Notes: generated from the sequence alone by a model not told the origin. Shown: positions 44,246-57,100, numbered from the stretch's first letter. The stretch: 64,000 nucleotides of DNA from Rhodococcus qingshengii JCM 15477 (GCF_023221595.1 NZ_CP096563.1:974501-1038500); one strand, 5' to 3'. Program-made: numbers and translations.

Positions 44246-44283
44246 CAGTCCAACAATCGGGGACCAGTTCAAACTGCAGGTCA
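44246..44283 (-). repeat. Right inverted repeat of the IS3 element
   Basis: Reverse complement begins TGACCTGCAGTTTGAACTG and ends GTTGGACTG; pairs with 42830-42867. Confidence 0.85.
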
Positions 44284-44298
44284 GGCCCTTCTCATGTT

Positions 44299-44622
<324 letters not shown>

Positions 44623-44658
44623 TCACTGCTTGATTCAGTGTTTGATCCGACTGCGGTG

Positions 44659-45069
44659 TCAGATCAGCGAGTCGACGGCCGCGCGCAACTTGACGGCTGC
44701 GTCGGCTGCCACGGACTCGAGGCCGGGTTCGCCGGAAACCTGAACCATGAGAGCAGGGTTCATCGCTTCGACGAAGAACGAATTCTCGGTAGTCGTATCT
44801 TCGCGGACGACGACGTTGCACGGCAGCAGGAGGCCGATCTGACGATCCACCGAAACTGCCCGATGGGCCAACGGCGGGTTACAGGCACCCAGGATCAGGT
44901 ACTTTTCCATGTCCTCGTCCAGCTTCGCCTTGAGTGTTGCCTGCATGTCGATCTCGGTCAGGATGCCGAAGCCCTGCTCGGCGAGAGCGCCACGTGTGCG
45001 GGTGACGACGTCGTCGAAGGTTCCGGTGACCTTGGTTGCGATCGCTATCGGTTCTGTGGGTGTTGTCAT
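44659..45069 (-). CDS. DUF302 family protein
   Basis: A 136-aa DUF302 protein. Family landmarks are the N-terminal TGTFDDVVTRTRGALAEQGFGILTEID, the LGACNPPLAHRA motif and the following LLPCNVVV segment, giving two conserved cysteines. No signal peptide. DUF302 genes often accompany CsoR-like repressors and sulfur or metal stress genes, but the biochemical role is unknown. The ATG at 45069 follows GAGGAG. Confidence 0.85.
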   Translation of the reverse strand: MTTPTEPIAIATKVTGTFDDVVTRTRGALAEQGFGILTEIDMQATLKAKLDEDMEKYLILGACNPPLAHRAVSVDRQIGLLLPCNVVVREDTTTENSFFVEAMNPALMVQVSGEPGLESVAADAAVKLRAAVDSLI

Positions 45070-45128
45070 TGCGCACTCCTCGTCGTGGGCTGTCACTGTC
45101 GCCGGCTTTGATTTCTCTTGTCCCCATC

Positions 45129-45144
45129 ATACCCCTGGGGGTAT
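45129..45144 (-). promoter_or_regulatory. CsoR/CstR-type operator before the DUF302 gene
   Basis: ATACCCCTGGGGGTAT is a near-perfect 16-bp palindrome, 60 nt upstream of the DUF302 start and 29 bp after the MmpL stop. Confidence 0.7.
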
Positions 45145-45172
45145 CAGTAGGACAGTGATGTCGGGTACACGA

Positions 45173-47320
45173 TCAGCCATGCGAGAAGCTGATGTTCGGC
45201 AGGACGCGACGCAGCCATGCCGGCGCCCACCAGGCTGCCCGGCCGGTGAGGCGTAGGAGAACGGGCAGCAGCACCAAGCGGACGAGCACTGCGTCCAGGA
45301 GGACAGCTACGCCGAGAATGATGCCCATTTCCTTGGGTGGCAAGGGATCTGCGAGCGCAAAAGTGAAGAAGACCGCAACCATCACCGCTGCTGCCGCCGC
45401 AATGACCCGACCCGAATGCGCGAGGCCGTCGATGTGTGCGATCGCGGGGTCGCCTGTGCGTTCGTAGTGCTCCTTGGCACTCGAAAGCAGGAATACGGTG
45501 TAGTCCATCGCGATCGCAAAGATCATGGCGAAGAAGAAGACCGGACCCCACCCGTTGAGGAAACCCTGGGGGGTGAAGCCGAGTAGGCCTGCTCCGTGAC
45601 CGTCCTGGAAGATCAGCTTCGCGATTCCGAATGCGGCCCCAGTGGACAGCAGGCTGACCAGCGTGCCGATCAAGGCGATCAAAGGCGCCTGGAGGGCGAT
45701 CAGCAGCAACAGGAATCCGAGCGTCAGAATCACGACCACGACGATGGGAAGGTAGTCGTCGAGTGCCTGCTGAAGGTCGAGATTTTCGGCCGGAGCGCCG
45801 CCGACGAGCGCCGATTCCGGCAGTTGCGACCGAAGGTCGGCAAGGATGGTTTCCATCGCAGGATCTGACGGGTCGACGGTGGGAACTGCTTGCAGCATAA
45901 CAAGATCGGACCCGTCGGCAGCTTGTTGCGCTGGGGTGACCATGGCCACGCCGTCAACGCTCATGGCAATTCGTGAGGTGTCGGCTGCATCGTCGGCGGA
46001 CGTGACGATCTGCAACATCCCCGGGGCGCCGTCCCCGAATTGCTGCTGCACCAGTTCATAGCCCTGGCGAACCGGGGCGTCCTCGGGAACCACGGCGATG
46101 GAGGGCATTGCCACCTTCAGTCCGAAGACCGGAACAACGAGTGCGATCAGGATGAGTAAGGCGCCGAAGCCGAATGGCCACGGGTGCTTGTGCAGCAATG
46201 ATGCCCAACCTGCGAACATCGGGGAGCGGTGCTGCTGGCGCTTTGCATACGGTAGAGAACCGCCGTTGACCTTCGCGCCGATCCTGCCGAGCACGGCAGG
46301 CAACAGGGTGAGTGTTGCGGCGAGAACGAAGATCACAGCGAGCATGATTCCGACAGCCATCGTGCGTACGGCCGGGGCTGGAACGATGAGAACCGCAGAC
46401 AAACTGACCAGAACTGTGAGGCCGGAAAGGACCACAGCCTTGCCGGCGGTGTCCATGGTTTGAGCCACGGCGGCCCTTGGATCCGGATCGGCTCGCAATG
46501 CATCCCGGAACCTGGCGACGAGGAAGAGTGCGTAGTCGATGCCCAGCGCGAGAGCGAACATCATCGCGAAGTTCATGGCCCACACGGAAATCGGCGTGAT
46601 CTCGTTGAGGATTACAAGCCCGCCCGCCGAAGCGACCAGGCCCGCAAGCGTCAGCAGTAGTGGTAGACCCGCGGCAACCAGGGAGCCGAAGGCCAACACC
46701 ATGATCGCGAGAGTGACGGGCCACGACATCATTTCGGCTTTGATCATGGCTTCGTGATTGGCCTTGTTGAAATCGCTCCACAACGCCGACGCACCCGTCG
46801 GGTACACCTCGATCGTGTCGGTGGACAAGCCCGTGAGCTTCTTGCCGAGTTCGTCTACCGCGCTGACCATCTCGTCGGTACTCGCGTTGGCGCCCGCGAC
46901 CATGATGCCGGTATGTCCGTCCGGGCTGATGGTCATACCGGGCTGCGGGGCGATCACTTCGCCGAAGCGAGGGTCCGCGGAAAAGATTTCCGTTGCCGCG
47001 GCCAGGGTTTGCTGCATCGACGGATCCGTGATGGGTAGAGAATCCGAGTGAACGACCACTTGTACTGCGGCGGAGGAATTTCCACCGAAATGCTGCTCGG
47101 CCAACTCGCGAATTTGCACGGATTCGGATCCGTTTGCCTGCCAACCCGCGCCGGCCAGGGAGGTGAAGACGCTGGGTGCTGCGGCGCCGAGTGCGATCAA
47201 CGCGATCAACCAGACGCCGACGACGAGGCGGGTGTGAGTCGCCATCGATCGACCGAGACGCGCAAGTATGCCGTCGGCTCGGGTGGGTGGGTCCGCGGTG
47301 ACTGTTCTGGTCGCTGACAT
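45173..47320 (-). CDS. MmpL/RND-family membrane transporter
   Basis: MMPL-type transporter (715 aa) with two repeats of an N-terminal helix, a large extracytoplasmic loop and five-helix bundles. The DY pairs used for proton relay are seen in LGIDYALFLVARFRDAL and AIAMDYTVFLLSSAKEHYERTG. It is of the shorter YdfJ type, not a lipid-exporting MmpL3. The ATG at 47320 has AGGAG 5 nt upstream. Two GC-tract palindromes lie before it. With the CsoR-like repressor and DUF302 it forms a stress-induced unit; its substrate is unknown. Confidence 0.85.
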   Translation of the reverse strand: MSATRTVTADPPTRADGILARLGRSMATHTRLVVGVWLIALIALGAAAPSVFTSLAGAGWQANGSESVQIRELAEQHFGGNSSAAVQVVVHSDSLPITDPSMQQTLAAATEIFSADPRFGEVIAPQPGMTISPDGHTGIMVAGANASTDEMVSAVDELGKKLTGLSTDTIEVYPTGASALWSDFNKANHEAMIKAEMMSWPVTLAIMVLAFGSLVAAGLPLLLTLAGLVASAGGLVILNEITPISVWAMNFAMMFALALGIDYALFLVARFRDALRADPDPRAAVAQTMDTAGKAVVLSGLTVLVSLSAVLIVPAPAVRTMAVGIMLAVIFVLAATLTLLPAVLGRIGAKVNGGSLPYAKRQQHRSPMFAGWASLLHKHPWPFGFGALLILIALVVPVFGLKVAMPSIAVVPEDAPVRQGYELVQQQFGDGAPGMLQIVTSADDAADTSRIAMSVDGVAMVTPAQQAADGSDLVMLQAVPTVDPSDPAMETILADLRSQLPESALVGGAPAENLDLQQALDDYLPIVVVVILTLGFLLLLIALQAPLIALIGTLVSLLSTGAAFGIAKLIFQDGHGAGLLGFTPQGFLNGWGPVFFFAMIFAIAMDYTVFLLSSAKEHYERTGDPAIAHIDGLAHSGRVIAAAAAVMVAVFFTFALADPLPPKEMGIILGVAVLLDAVLVRLVLLPVLLRLTGRAAWWAPAWLRRVLPNISFSHG

Positions 47321-47331
47321 CTTCACTCCTG

Positions 47332-47347
47332 ATACGGGTGGGGGTAT
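47332..47347 (-). promoter_or_regulatory. CsoR/CstR-type operator, proximal to mmpL
   Basis: ATACGGGTGGGGGTAT keeps the outer arms of the palindrome but is degenerate in the left GC-tract; it overlaps the mmpL leader. Confidence 0.5.
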
Positions 47348-47364
47348 TCCTGTCCGTCACCTGT

Positions 47365-47380
47365 ATACCCCTAGGGGTAT
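47365..47380. promoter_or_regulatory. CsoR/CstR-type operator, perfect palindrome
   Basis: ATACCCCTAGGGGTAT is a perfect 16-bp palindrome between the divergent mmpL and methyltransferase genes, the best copy of the four and possibly controlling both directions. Confidence 0.75.
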
Positions 47381-47463
47381 CGATCTGTCACATTCGAGGG
47401 TTCTCTATGCTGCTGGGGGCACCGTCCGATCTGAAACGGTGAAACGGATATGGGAGAGCAATC

Positions 47464-48048
47464 ATGGACGCACGCGACTGGGACGAGCGATACCGAGCGG
47501 TGACGGAGCCATGGGGAGTCGACCCGGCGGGAACCGTCGCAACAAGAATTTCCGATCTGAGACCGGGCACCGCGATCGATCTGGCCTGCGGCGACGGCCG
47601 TCACGCGCGGTGGATGGCTGGGCAAGGTTGGTCGGTGACTGCGGTCGACTACTCGTCGGTGGCGATCGATCTGGCACGGGCGAGTGACGGGGACAAGGCT
47701 GTCGACTGGCAAGTCGGCGACGCGACCGAGTGGCAGCCGGAAGGGCTGGTCGACCTGGTGTTGGTCAGCTTTCTTCACCTCGAGGTCGACCATCTGGCCG
47801 CAACCTTGAAGCGCGTCGGGGAGTGGCTGACGCCCGGCGGACGGGTCCTCTATTTGGGGCATTCCATCGAGAACTTCCATCGTGGTGTGGGCGGTCCACC
47901 CGAACCGACCATTCTGCCCGGTATTTCCGATCTCACTCGCGCTGCGGAGGGATCGAGGGTCTATGCCCTCGAACATGTCGTTCGGCCGCAAGACGGTAAG
48001 ACAGCAATTGACGTTTTGCTCGAATTCGGTCCGTGGGAACAGGTCTGA
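47464..48048 (+). CDS. Class I SAM-dependent methyltransferase
   Basis: A 194-aa methyltransferase with motif I IDLACGDGRHARWMA, followed by the acidic loop VTAVDYSSVAIDLA and DLVLVSFLHLE at motif IV. It is of the small TehB/thiol-methyltransferase-like type. GGAGAG precedes the ATG. It is divergent from mmpL across two CsoR-type operators, so a role in the same stress response, perhaps methylating a thiol or metalloid, is possible but unproven. Confidence 0.75.
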   Translation: MDARDWDERYRAVTEPWGVDPAGTVATRISDLRPGTAIDLACGDGRHARWMAGQGWSVTAVDYSSVAIDLARASDGDKAVDWQVGDATEWQPEGLVDLVLVSFLHLEVDHLAATLKRVGEWLTPGGRVLYLGHSIENFHRGVGGPPEPTILPGISDLTRAAEGSRVYALEHVVRPQDGKTAIDVLLEFGPWEQV

Positions 48049-48074
48049 CCAGGGCGGGAGCGCACCTTCACGTT

Positions 48075-48093
48075 CCTGGGTAGCCTACCCTAA
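48075..48093 (+). promoter_or_regulatory. IdeR/DmdR-like iron box upstream of the NRPS
   Basis: CCTGGGTAGCCTACCCTAA matches TTAGGTTAGSCTAACCTAA at 14 of 19 positions, with a perfect TAGCCTA core. TAAACT (48091-48096) may be the -10 hexamer, giving a leader of about 45 nt before the ATG. Iron repression of the NRPS is inferred. Confidence 0.6.
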
Positions 48094-48148
48094 ACTTGCG
48101 AGGGTGTTCGTCGTTCGATGAGCATGAACGACGATGATCGGATTCTTG

Positions 48149-51100
48149 ATGTCTGACCACTCTCAGGTAGCTCACCCGGCGGTATCGGGCGGTGCCGATC
48201 TGGACGCAGCGCTCCCGGCGACGGCCGCTCAGCGTGAGGTGTGGGTTGCTCAGAACGTCGATCCGAGCAGTCCGGTCTACAACATCGGACTTGTCGTCGA
48301 GGTCGACGGCACGATCGACATCGAGCGCGCGGCAGCGGCGATCGAGGCCAGCGTCGGACGCGTCGAAGCGCTGTTCGTGCACTTCGAGGTCGATGCCGAC
48401 AACCAGCTGATCCAGGTGCCGATTCCGGATGCGCGCTGGGACGTGGAAATTCTCGACCTTCGGGCCGAGGCGGATCCCGATTCGACTGCGCAGTCGTGGA
48501 TGGACACCGACATGGCTCGGGTCTTCGGTCCGGACGATCTGCTGTTCCGCCAGGTGCTTCTGCTGACCGCTGACGACCGAGTCATCTGGTATCAGCGCTA
48601 TCACCACAGCGTGGTCGACGGGTACGGCATCTCGCTCATCGTCGCCGACGTCGCCGAGCGATACGACGATCCGAATCTCGGGACTGCCGCGCCGCAGTGG
48701 TCACTCGACGCCGTGGTTGCAGCCGATCTGGATTACCGGAACTCTCCGCGATTCCAGACCGACCGTCAGTACTGGGTCGAACGCGTTGAATCGGGACCGG
48801 AAGCGACGCGGATTCTGCATGGGCAGGTGGATGATTCGCTGCCGCCGATCTCGGCGATACTCACGCTCGACGCTGATCGCGCGGCACAGCTCTACCGCTA
48901 TGCGGCCGACGCCGGGATTCGACGAACTCGCCTGCCCATGGCGGCGCTGATCGCGTACATCGCACGAACCACCGGAAAGCACGACGTTGTCGTCTCGGTA
49001 CCGATGGCCGCTCGGGTGGGGCGCAACATGCGTCGCACTCCTTCGATGGCGTCGACGATTTTGCCGCTGAGTATTCGGGTAGAACGCTCGGAAACCATCG
49101 GCCAGTTGGCAACTCGTCTCGACACCGCCCTGGTCTCGATTCTCAAGCACGGGCGCTACCGAGGTGAGGATCTCGCTCGCGACATTCGGGCGATCGATCC
49201 CGACCGTCAGGTCTTCGGTCCCGGCATCAACTCGATGATGTTCGAACACACACTCACCTTCGGCGGATGCCCGGTGCGCGTGCGTAATTCGGTAACCGGT
49301 CGAGTCAGTGACCTGGATCTGAGTGTGCGCGGTGGTCAGGACGGGGAGCCGATCGAGATCGACGTCCGCGCCCCGGCCGGATTCGACAGGGAGTTGGCCG
49401 ATCACACCGCCAGAATCGAACAGTTCCTCGATCGATTCGTAGCAGAGCCGCAGCTTCCGATCTCGGCACTCGACCCCATGTCGCTCGCGGAGAGAGAACT
49501 CGTGCTCCACGGGTGGAACGACACCGCAGAGCCGCAGCCCGTCACGACGGTGCCGGATTTGTTGCGCAGCAGCTTCTCTGTCGATCGGAGCGTTGTCGCC
49601 GTGGTCGACGGGGACGTCCGGCTGACGTACGGCGAACTCGAAAGTCGGGTATCACAGCTCGCCGCGCACTTGATCTCTCGCGGTGTCGCGACCGAAACCG
49701 TTGTGGCGATCGGGCTTCCGAGATCCGCCGAGATGGTGGTGGGGTTGTTGGCCGTCATGTGTGCCGGTGGTGCCTTCGTGCCACTGGATCCGTCATGGCC
49801 TGCCGAACGCCGCGAATCGGTACTTGCCGACGCGGGCGCCACACTGGTGCTCACCTCGGACGGTGTAGACGACTCCGTTCCGGTCGATCTCTCCGCGTGG
49901 GCGTACGAGGACGGGCCCTCGGACCTGTCCGAGACGATGACCTCCGACATTCGTATTCACGGTGCCCAACTCGCATACGTCATCTTCACGTCCGGTTCGA
50001 CCGGACGTCCGAAGGGCGCCATGATCCGCCACGAGGCAATCTGCGCAAGGTTGCTGTGGCAGCGGGAGCGGATTCTCGGGTTCGGGTCCGGCGATGCCTC
50101 CTTGTTCAAAGCCCCACTCTCGTTCGATATCTCGATCAACGAGATCCTGCTCCCGCTCGTCTCCGGCGGTCGATTGGTGATCGCGAAGCCCGAGGGGGAA
50201 CGCGACCCGCAATACCTGCTCGACCTGATCGCCGGAGAATCGGTCACTTTCGTCTACCTGGTCTCGTCGATGCTCGACATCCTTCTGGATCTGGCGAACG
50301 GGACCGATCAGCTCGATTCGTTGAAGCACGTGTGGTGCGGCGGTGAGGTTCTCACGCCTGAACTCTTCGATCGGTTCCGCGATCAACTGTCCACGACGCT
50401 GTATCACGGCTACGGCCCGGCCGAAGCGACCATCGGTGTCTCCCATGTGATCTACCGCGAGGAGGCGGAACGAATCGCCACATCCATCGGTCGCCCGAAC
50501 CCCAACACTCGTCTGTACGTGTTGGACGGCGACTTGCAGCCGGTTCCGATCGGCACCGGCGGCGAACTCTACGCCGCGGGCTTCCTGCTGGGACGCGGAT
50601 ACGTGGGTGCTTCGGCACTGACCGCATCTCGTTTTGTCGCGGATCCCTTCGTCTCAGGTGATCTGGCCGGATCCCGCATGTATCGCACCGGTGACTTGGC
50701 CAGATGGACCGCCGACGGCACCCTCGACTTCCTCGGACGCACGGACAATCAGGTGAAGATCCGCGGCATGCGCCTGGAACTCGAGGATGTCGAAGCCGCC
50801 GTGATTTCGCACCCCGCAGTGCGTCACGTGGCAGTTCTGGTGCGCCAAGCACCAACAGGTGCAAAGTATCTCGCCGCCTACGTGAGCGCAGCGTCGGGGA
50901 CAAACCTCGCGATCGACTCACGTGAGCTTCGCGAGTGGGCTGCGAGCAAGCTGCCCGACTACATGGTCCCGACCACCGTCACCGTCCTCGACAAGTTTCC
51001 GCTCACGGCAAACGGCAAACTCGACCGTCGCGCGCTACCCGAGCCCGATCTCGCCGAACTGAGTGCACATGTCGCTGCGAGAAACGAAGTCGAACAACAG

Positions 51101-54100
51101 TTCTGCACGTTGATTGCGTCGGCAGTCGGCCTCGATTCGGTCGGCGTTACCGACGACTTCTTTGCACTGGGCGGCGACAGCATCGTCGCGATCTCACTCG
51201 TGACCGCGGCTCGTGCTGCCGGTTTGTCGATCAGTCCTCGCGAGGTGTTCCAACTGCGCACCGCCGAGGCTATGGCGCGTGCCCAGTCCTCCCGAGTGGC
51301 TGAGATCGTCGACCACGCGGACCAACCGATCGGCCACGTAGCCACGACGCCGATTGCCGCCAAGGTTCTCGGAGTGTCGGACGCAGTACGAACCTTCCAC
51401 CAGCGAGCGCTGATTCAGACCCCGTCAGCTTTGACCTCCGAGCACGCCGAGTCGGCGCTCGACGCCCTGGTGGCGCGCCACGATGCACTTCGTGGGACGT
51501 TGACTTCCGAAGGAACGCTGCTTGTTCCGGAGACAAACGAAGCGGCTGTGGTCTTCGAGACCCGTGCACTACCGGCACCGCTCGAAGAATGCGGACCGTT
51601 GATCGTCGCCGAGACCGAGCGAGCTGTCGGCCGTCTGAATCCAGCCGACGGCACGATGGTCAGCGCTGTTCTGTTCCGCCCTGTGACCGGTCCCGGACGG
51701 CTGTTGCTGGTCATCCACCACGCGGTGGTCGACGGCGTCTCGTGGCGCATCATCCTCGAGGACCTCGCGCGCGCCGGCATCGCAGCGATGAATGGCGACG
51801 AACCCGCACTCGCTCCGGTCGGCACGTCGGTGCGAAGGTACGCCGAACTCGTCTCGGAGGCGGTCGGAGCCGGGCGACTGGACTCGGAAATCGAGTTCTG
51901 GGACTCGGTGACGTCCGCACAACGGGCATCTCTCGGCCGTCGGGCACTCGACCCGGCAGTTGACCTCGCGCGCACCGCTGCAGCGCGGTCGATCACCCTA
52001 CCTCCAGAACTTGCAGATCAGCTGTTGGGCAGTGTCCCACGGGCGTTCGGAGCCGATGTGAGCGAAGTGCTGGTCACCGCACTTGCCGTGGCGCTGACCC
52101 GTTGGAGCGGTGCCGGATCGGTGACGATCGACCTGGAGGGGCACGGACGCGACGAGGACATCGTTCGCGGTGACGGCGCTGCGCACGTCGACCTGACTCG
52201 TACCGTCGGATGGTTCACCACAGTGTTCCCGGTGGCGCTCGAGATCGGTACAGCCGCTCCGGATCTCGAAGCGAGCGGCGAGTTGGCGGGGGTTCTCAAG
52301 AGCGTCAAGGAGCAACTTCGACGCGTCCCCAACGCCGGCTTCGGGTACGGAGCATTGCGATACCTGGGCAGCTCGGATCAGTTGGGTAGCGTCGCAGCGC
52401 CGGAGGTGGTGCTCAACTACCTGGGACGTACTGCTGCAGCGGAGGGGGACTGGTTCCCGGTGTCGATGGACGGTGCTGCCGATCCGTCCATGCCGCTGGG
52501 ACACGCGTTGTCTGTCGACGTCGTAGCCGAGGACGCCGCCGGTGGACCACGACTGCGAGCCACCCTGACCTGGGCGTCGAACATCTTCCTGCGTAGCGAC
52601 ATCGACAGGTTTGCGCGGTTGTGGCTGGACTCGCTCGAGGCCGTGTCCGGGCTCGCAGCCTTCGGCGGAGCCACACCCTCGGACTACCCTCTGGTGGCGC
52701 TCGCTCAGGCAGACGTGGACGGGTTACCGAAGGCTGAAGAGATTCTCCCACTCACTCCGCTGCAGGAAGGGATCTACTTCCATTCGGCGTTTGCCGATCC
52801 GGGGGCCGATCAGTATGTCGTGCAACAGGTTGTGGAACTGACCGGCGCCGTGGACAGTGCGGCGTTGCGCCGCGCGCTGCAATCCGTCGTCGATCGGCAT
52901 GAGGCGCTGCGCACCGGATTCTCGGTCCTGGGTGACGGCCGGGTCGTGCAGGTGGTGCACCCGAGCGCTGTCGTGGAGATGGCGGTAGTCGAGGTGGCCG
53001 GCGCCGATGTCGATGAACTGCTTTCCGCCGACCGCGCGCGCGGGTTCGACCTGGCGCAACCGCCGCTCGTCCGTTACACGCTTGTCCGTGCCTCTTCGGA
53101 GAAGTACCTTCTGCTGCAGTCGATTCACCATGCGGTCGCAGACGGATGGTCGGTTCCGGTGATGCTGCGGGAGCTGATGGCGTCGTACAGCGTTGGCGAC
53201 TCCGGCGTGGTGCTCCCGACTCCGGCGCCGTACCGCAGCTATCTCGAATGGTTGGCCGGCCACGATCACGAGGCCTCGGCAGCGGTGTGGAGAGAAGCGC
53301 TGAACTCTCCCGGGCCCGCGGTCGAACTTCCCGCGCCGAGCGCGGGCAGCAGCGGCGTCTGTGCCACCCGAGTCGAGCTGTCCGACAGTGATACTCGCGC
53401 ACTGGCGATCAACGGACGCTCCCATGGCCTGACGCTGAGTACGCTCGTGCACGGCGCCTGGGGGCTGGTGCTCGGCCGAATGACCGGCCGAACAGACGTG
53501 CTGTTCGGATCGACCGTATCGGGACGCGGTGGAGACCTGCCCGGGATCGAGTCCATGGTGGGCTTGTTCATCAACACCGTGCCGGCTCGGTTGCGGTTCG
53601 ATCCGGCAGAGACAGCCGCGCAAGCGCTTTCCCGTTGGCAGAGGGAACAATCGGAACTACTCGACCATCAGTACCTGGGGTTACCCGAACTGCGACGGAC
53701 CGGCGGACTGGAGCAGGACTTCGAATCACTCGTCGTGTTCGAGAACTATCCACTCGGTGACACGGCAATCGCTGATCCGACGAACTCGGTGCGACTGACG
53801 GGAATTCGATTCGACGAGCGACCGGCCTACCCGTTGACCCTGATCGTCGTCCCCGGCGATCGATTGGCGTTGGAGCTCAAGTACGACGCTGCTCAGGTGG
53901 ACGGCGACGCCGCTGCGTCGCTGGCCGAAACTCTCGCAGTCGTACTCACCGAGCTCTCGCGCGATCTCGATCAGGTCATCGGCCGGATCGCGCTGGCACC
54001 CGCACAGCCGGGGAGCGTCGGCACGGCCTTGGATCGGCCGCGCGCAACGCTGACCGAGCTGCTGAAGGATCAAGCCGGGCGTACGCCCGAAGCCACCGCA

Positions 54101-57100
54101 GTGATCTTCCGTGAAGAGTCGTTGACCTACGCCGAACTTCACTCTCGCGCTGATCGTTTTGCGCATCTGCTGCGCGAACGTGGCGTCGGACGCGAATCGT
54201 TGGTAGCGGTGGCCTTGCCTCGCTCTCTTGATCTGATGGTCGCGATACTCGGCATCGGGAAGGCCGGGGGAGCATACGTTCCCCTCGACACCGGCTACCC
54301 GGCGGAGCGGCTGACGTACATGCTGGGTGACGCCGATCCTGTGTGCGTCGTGGTGTCGGAAGATTCTTCACTCGATTCGGGTTCGGTTCCGCGGGTGACG
54401 GTATCGGAGTCGGCGCAGTTCCCCGCCGATCCGCTGAGTGTCCCAGGATCGCCCGCGGATGCCGCGTACATGATCTACACTTCGGGTTCGACCGGTCGCC
54501 CCAAAGGCGTTGTGGTCAACCACGAGGGTGTGGTCAACCGATTGCTCTGGGCACAGCAGATACGTCCGATGGACGTCTCCGACCGGATGCTGCAGAAGAC
54601 CCCGTCGAGCTTCGACGTCTCCGTTCCCGAATTCTTCTGGCCGTTCCTGGTGGGGGCAACTCTCGTGATGGCCGAGCCGGACGGGCACAAGGACCCTGGC
54701 TATCTGGCCGACGTCATCGTCGAACATTCCGTGACCCGAGTGCATTTTGTTCCGTCGATGCTCGACGTGTTTCTCGCGGAGCCGAAAGCAGCACTGTGCT
54801 CTTCGCTCGAGATCGTCAACTGCAGCGGTGAGGCACTGCCCGTTCACGTTGCACGCAAGGTCGCCGAGATCCTGCCGAATACTCTGGTGGACAACCTCTA
54901 CGGCCCCACCGAGGCCGCCGTCGACGTCAGTTGGCAACCGTCGGTGCAGGAAACTCCGGCAGACGCCGTCAGCGTCCCGATCGGCGCACCTGCCGCCAAC
55001 ACCGGCCTGTTGGTTCTCGATCCCTACCTGCAGAACGTCCCGGCCGGTGCCACCGGTGAGCTCTATCTGGCAGGGCCACAACTGGCGCGTGGTTACCACG
55101 GACGTGGGGGATTGACCTCCGAACGATTCGTGGCGAATCCGTACAGCGACGGCGGCTCGCGGATGTACCGGACCGGTGACATCGTGCGGTGGAATGCCGA
55201 CGGCGTTCTCGAGTACCTCGGCCGTGCCGACGAGCAGGTGAAGGTTCGTGGATTCCGAATCGAACTCGGCGAAATCGACGCGCAATTGGCGCTGTGCCCC
55301 GGAGTCACGGCAAGTGCCGTGATCGTCCGAACCGACGGTCCGAGCAACCGCGCACAGGTGGTCGCCTACCTGGTCGGAGATGCTGATGATGTTGCGGTTC
55401 GAGCTCAGTTGTTGTCAGTGCTACCGGAGTTCATGGTGCCAAGTGCCTTCGTGCGGCTCGAGTCGCTGCCGCTGAGCCCGAGTGGCAAGCTCGACCGAAA
55501 AGCACTACCTGCACCGGATTTTGCGGCACAGGTGGGCGACTTGACGGGAGTGGTTTCCTCGGGCGTTGCAGACCTCCTCGCCGGGCATTTCGCGACGGTT
55601 CTCGGACTGCCCCGTGTCGGGGTGCGCGACGATTTCTTCACTCTCGGCGGCGACAGTATCCTGGCGATCCGACTGGTCAACCTGGCTCGTCGTGATTCGG
55701 TAGTGCTGACCCCGCGTCAGATCTTCGAATTGCGCACTCCCGCTGCGATCGCTGCAGCGGTGGGTGATGTCGCCACCTCGGATGCCACCGTCACGGCCGA
55801 CATCGGCGTGGGTGAGCTGGTTCCGCTGCCGGTGGTTCACCGCTTGTCCGAATGGACGGGTGGTACCGACCGCTTCAACCAGGCAGTTCTGATCCACTCT
55901 CCGGCAACATCTCTCGGTTCGATCACCGGCGCATTGCAGGCCGTGCTCGATCACCACGACGGACTTCGCCAAACCTTGATCCGACATGACCGCGGGATGT
56001 GGTCGGCGCGGATCGAGGAACCCGGTAGTGTCCGGGCAGCGAACCTGGTCGAACGCGTTGATGCTCGGGGACTGGATGACTCCGAGTTGCGAAGACTCGT
56101 CACTGAGCACTCTGAAACTGCGACCAGTCGATTGGATCCGTCTGCAGGGCGGATGGTCTCGGTGGTCTGGTTCGATTGCGGCGCTGAGAGTCTGGGCAGA
56201 CTCGCGATAGTCGCGCACCACCTGGTCGTGGACGGGGTTTCCTGGGGAACCGTGCTCGAGGATCTCGCGATGGCCTGGGTGGCAGTCGAAGCCGGAGAGC
56301 CCGCCGCACTGGATGCCGTCGGAACTTCGCTGCGTACCTTCTCCCGTACGGTGGCCGAACACGCATACAGTGCTCATCGATTCGCCGAACTCGATCACTG
56401 GCTGACCGTGACCGCTCCGGGCGCGCAGTTGATCCCCGACGCCGCGGGCTATGCCGTCGTATCCGGAGGCTCGAGGCGCACGGTCACGGTGGACGGAGCA
56501 ATCTCCGAGGCAGCACTTGGATCGGTTGCGGCAATGGTGGGTGCCGAGGGAACGGATGTTCTGTTGGCAGCGCTGACGATGTCCGTCGATCGCTGGCGCC
56601 GCTCCACCGGCCGCAGTGAGCACGAATTGCTGGTCGATCTCGAACGGCACGGCCGCGAGGAGTTGGTGGCGGGCATCGATCTGTCGCGAACAGTCGGCTG
56701 GTTCACCACGATTGCCCCGATGCGGCTGCACGGCGGAATCGACCCGGTGGACACGCTACGCGAGGTGAAGGAGAGCCTGCGGGCGGCTCCGGACGGCGGT
56801 ATCGGCTACGGGATGCTGCGATACGTGAATGCCCGCACGGCATCGACATTGGCGGGGCGCTCCGAATCTCAGATCCTGTTCAACTATCTCGGACGTACGA
56901 CGACAGCTGGATCGACAGCATGGTCCTTGGCAGCGGAATCCGAAGCCTTGTCCACCGATCCCGACGCAGACATGGGAGGCCCGTACCGACTGATCGTGAA
57001 TGTCGTCAGCGTGGATTCGGGGCTCCGCGCCGAGTTTGCCTGGGCAAGTGAAGATTTGTCCGAGGAGGACGCGCAGTCACTCTCCGACGGCTGGGTTTCG

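Larger units (their letters stand above)
42830..44283 (+). mobile_element. IS3-family insertion sequence, complete, 1454 bp
   Basis: Bounded by 38-bp imperfect inverted repeats starting TGACCTGC (42830-42867 and 44246-44283, 29 of 38 positions identical). The element holds orfA and orfB of IS3 type. It is flanked by GGCC on both sides (42826-42829 and 44284-44287), a possible 4-bp target duplication. Both reading frames and both ends are intact, so it may be active. Confidence 0.9.
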
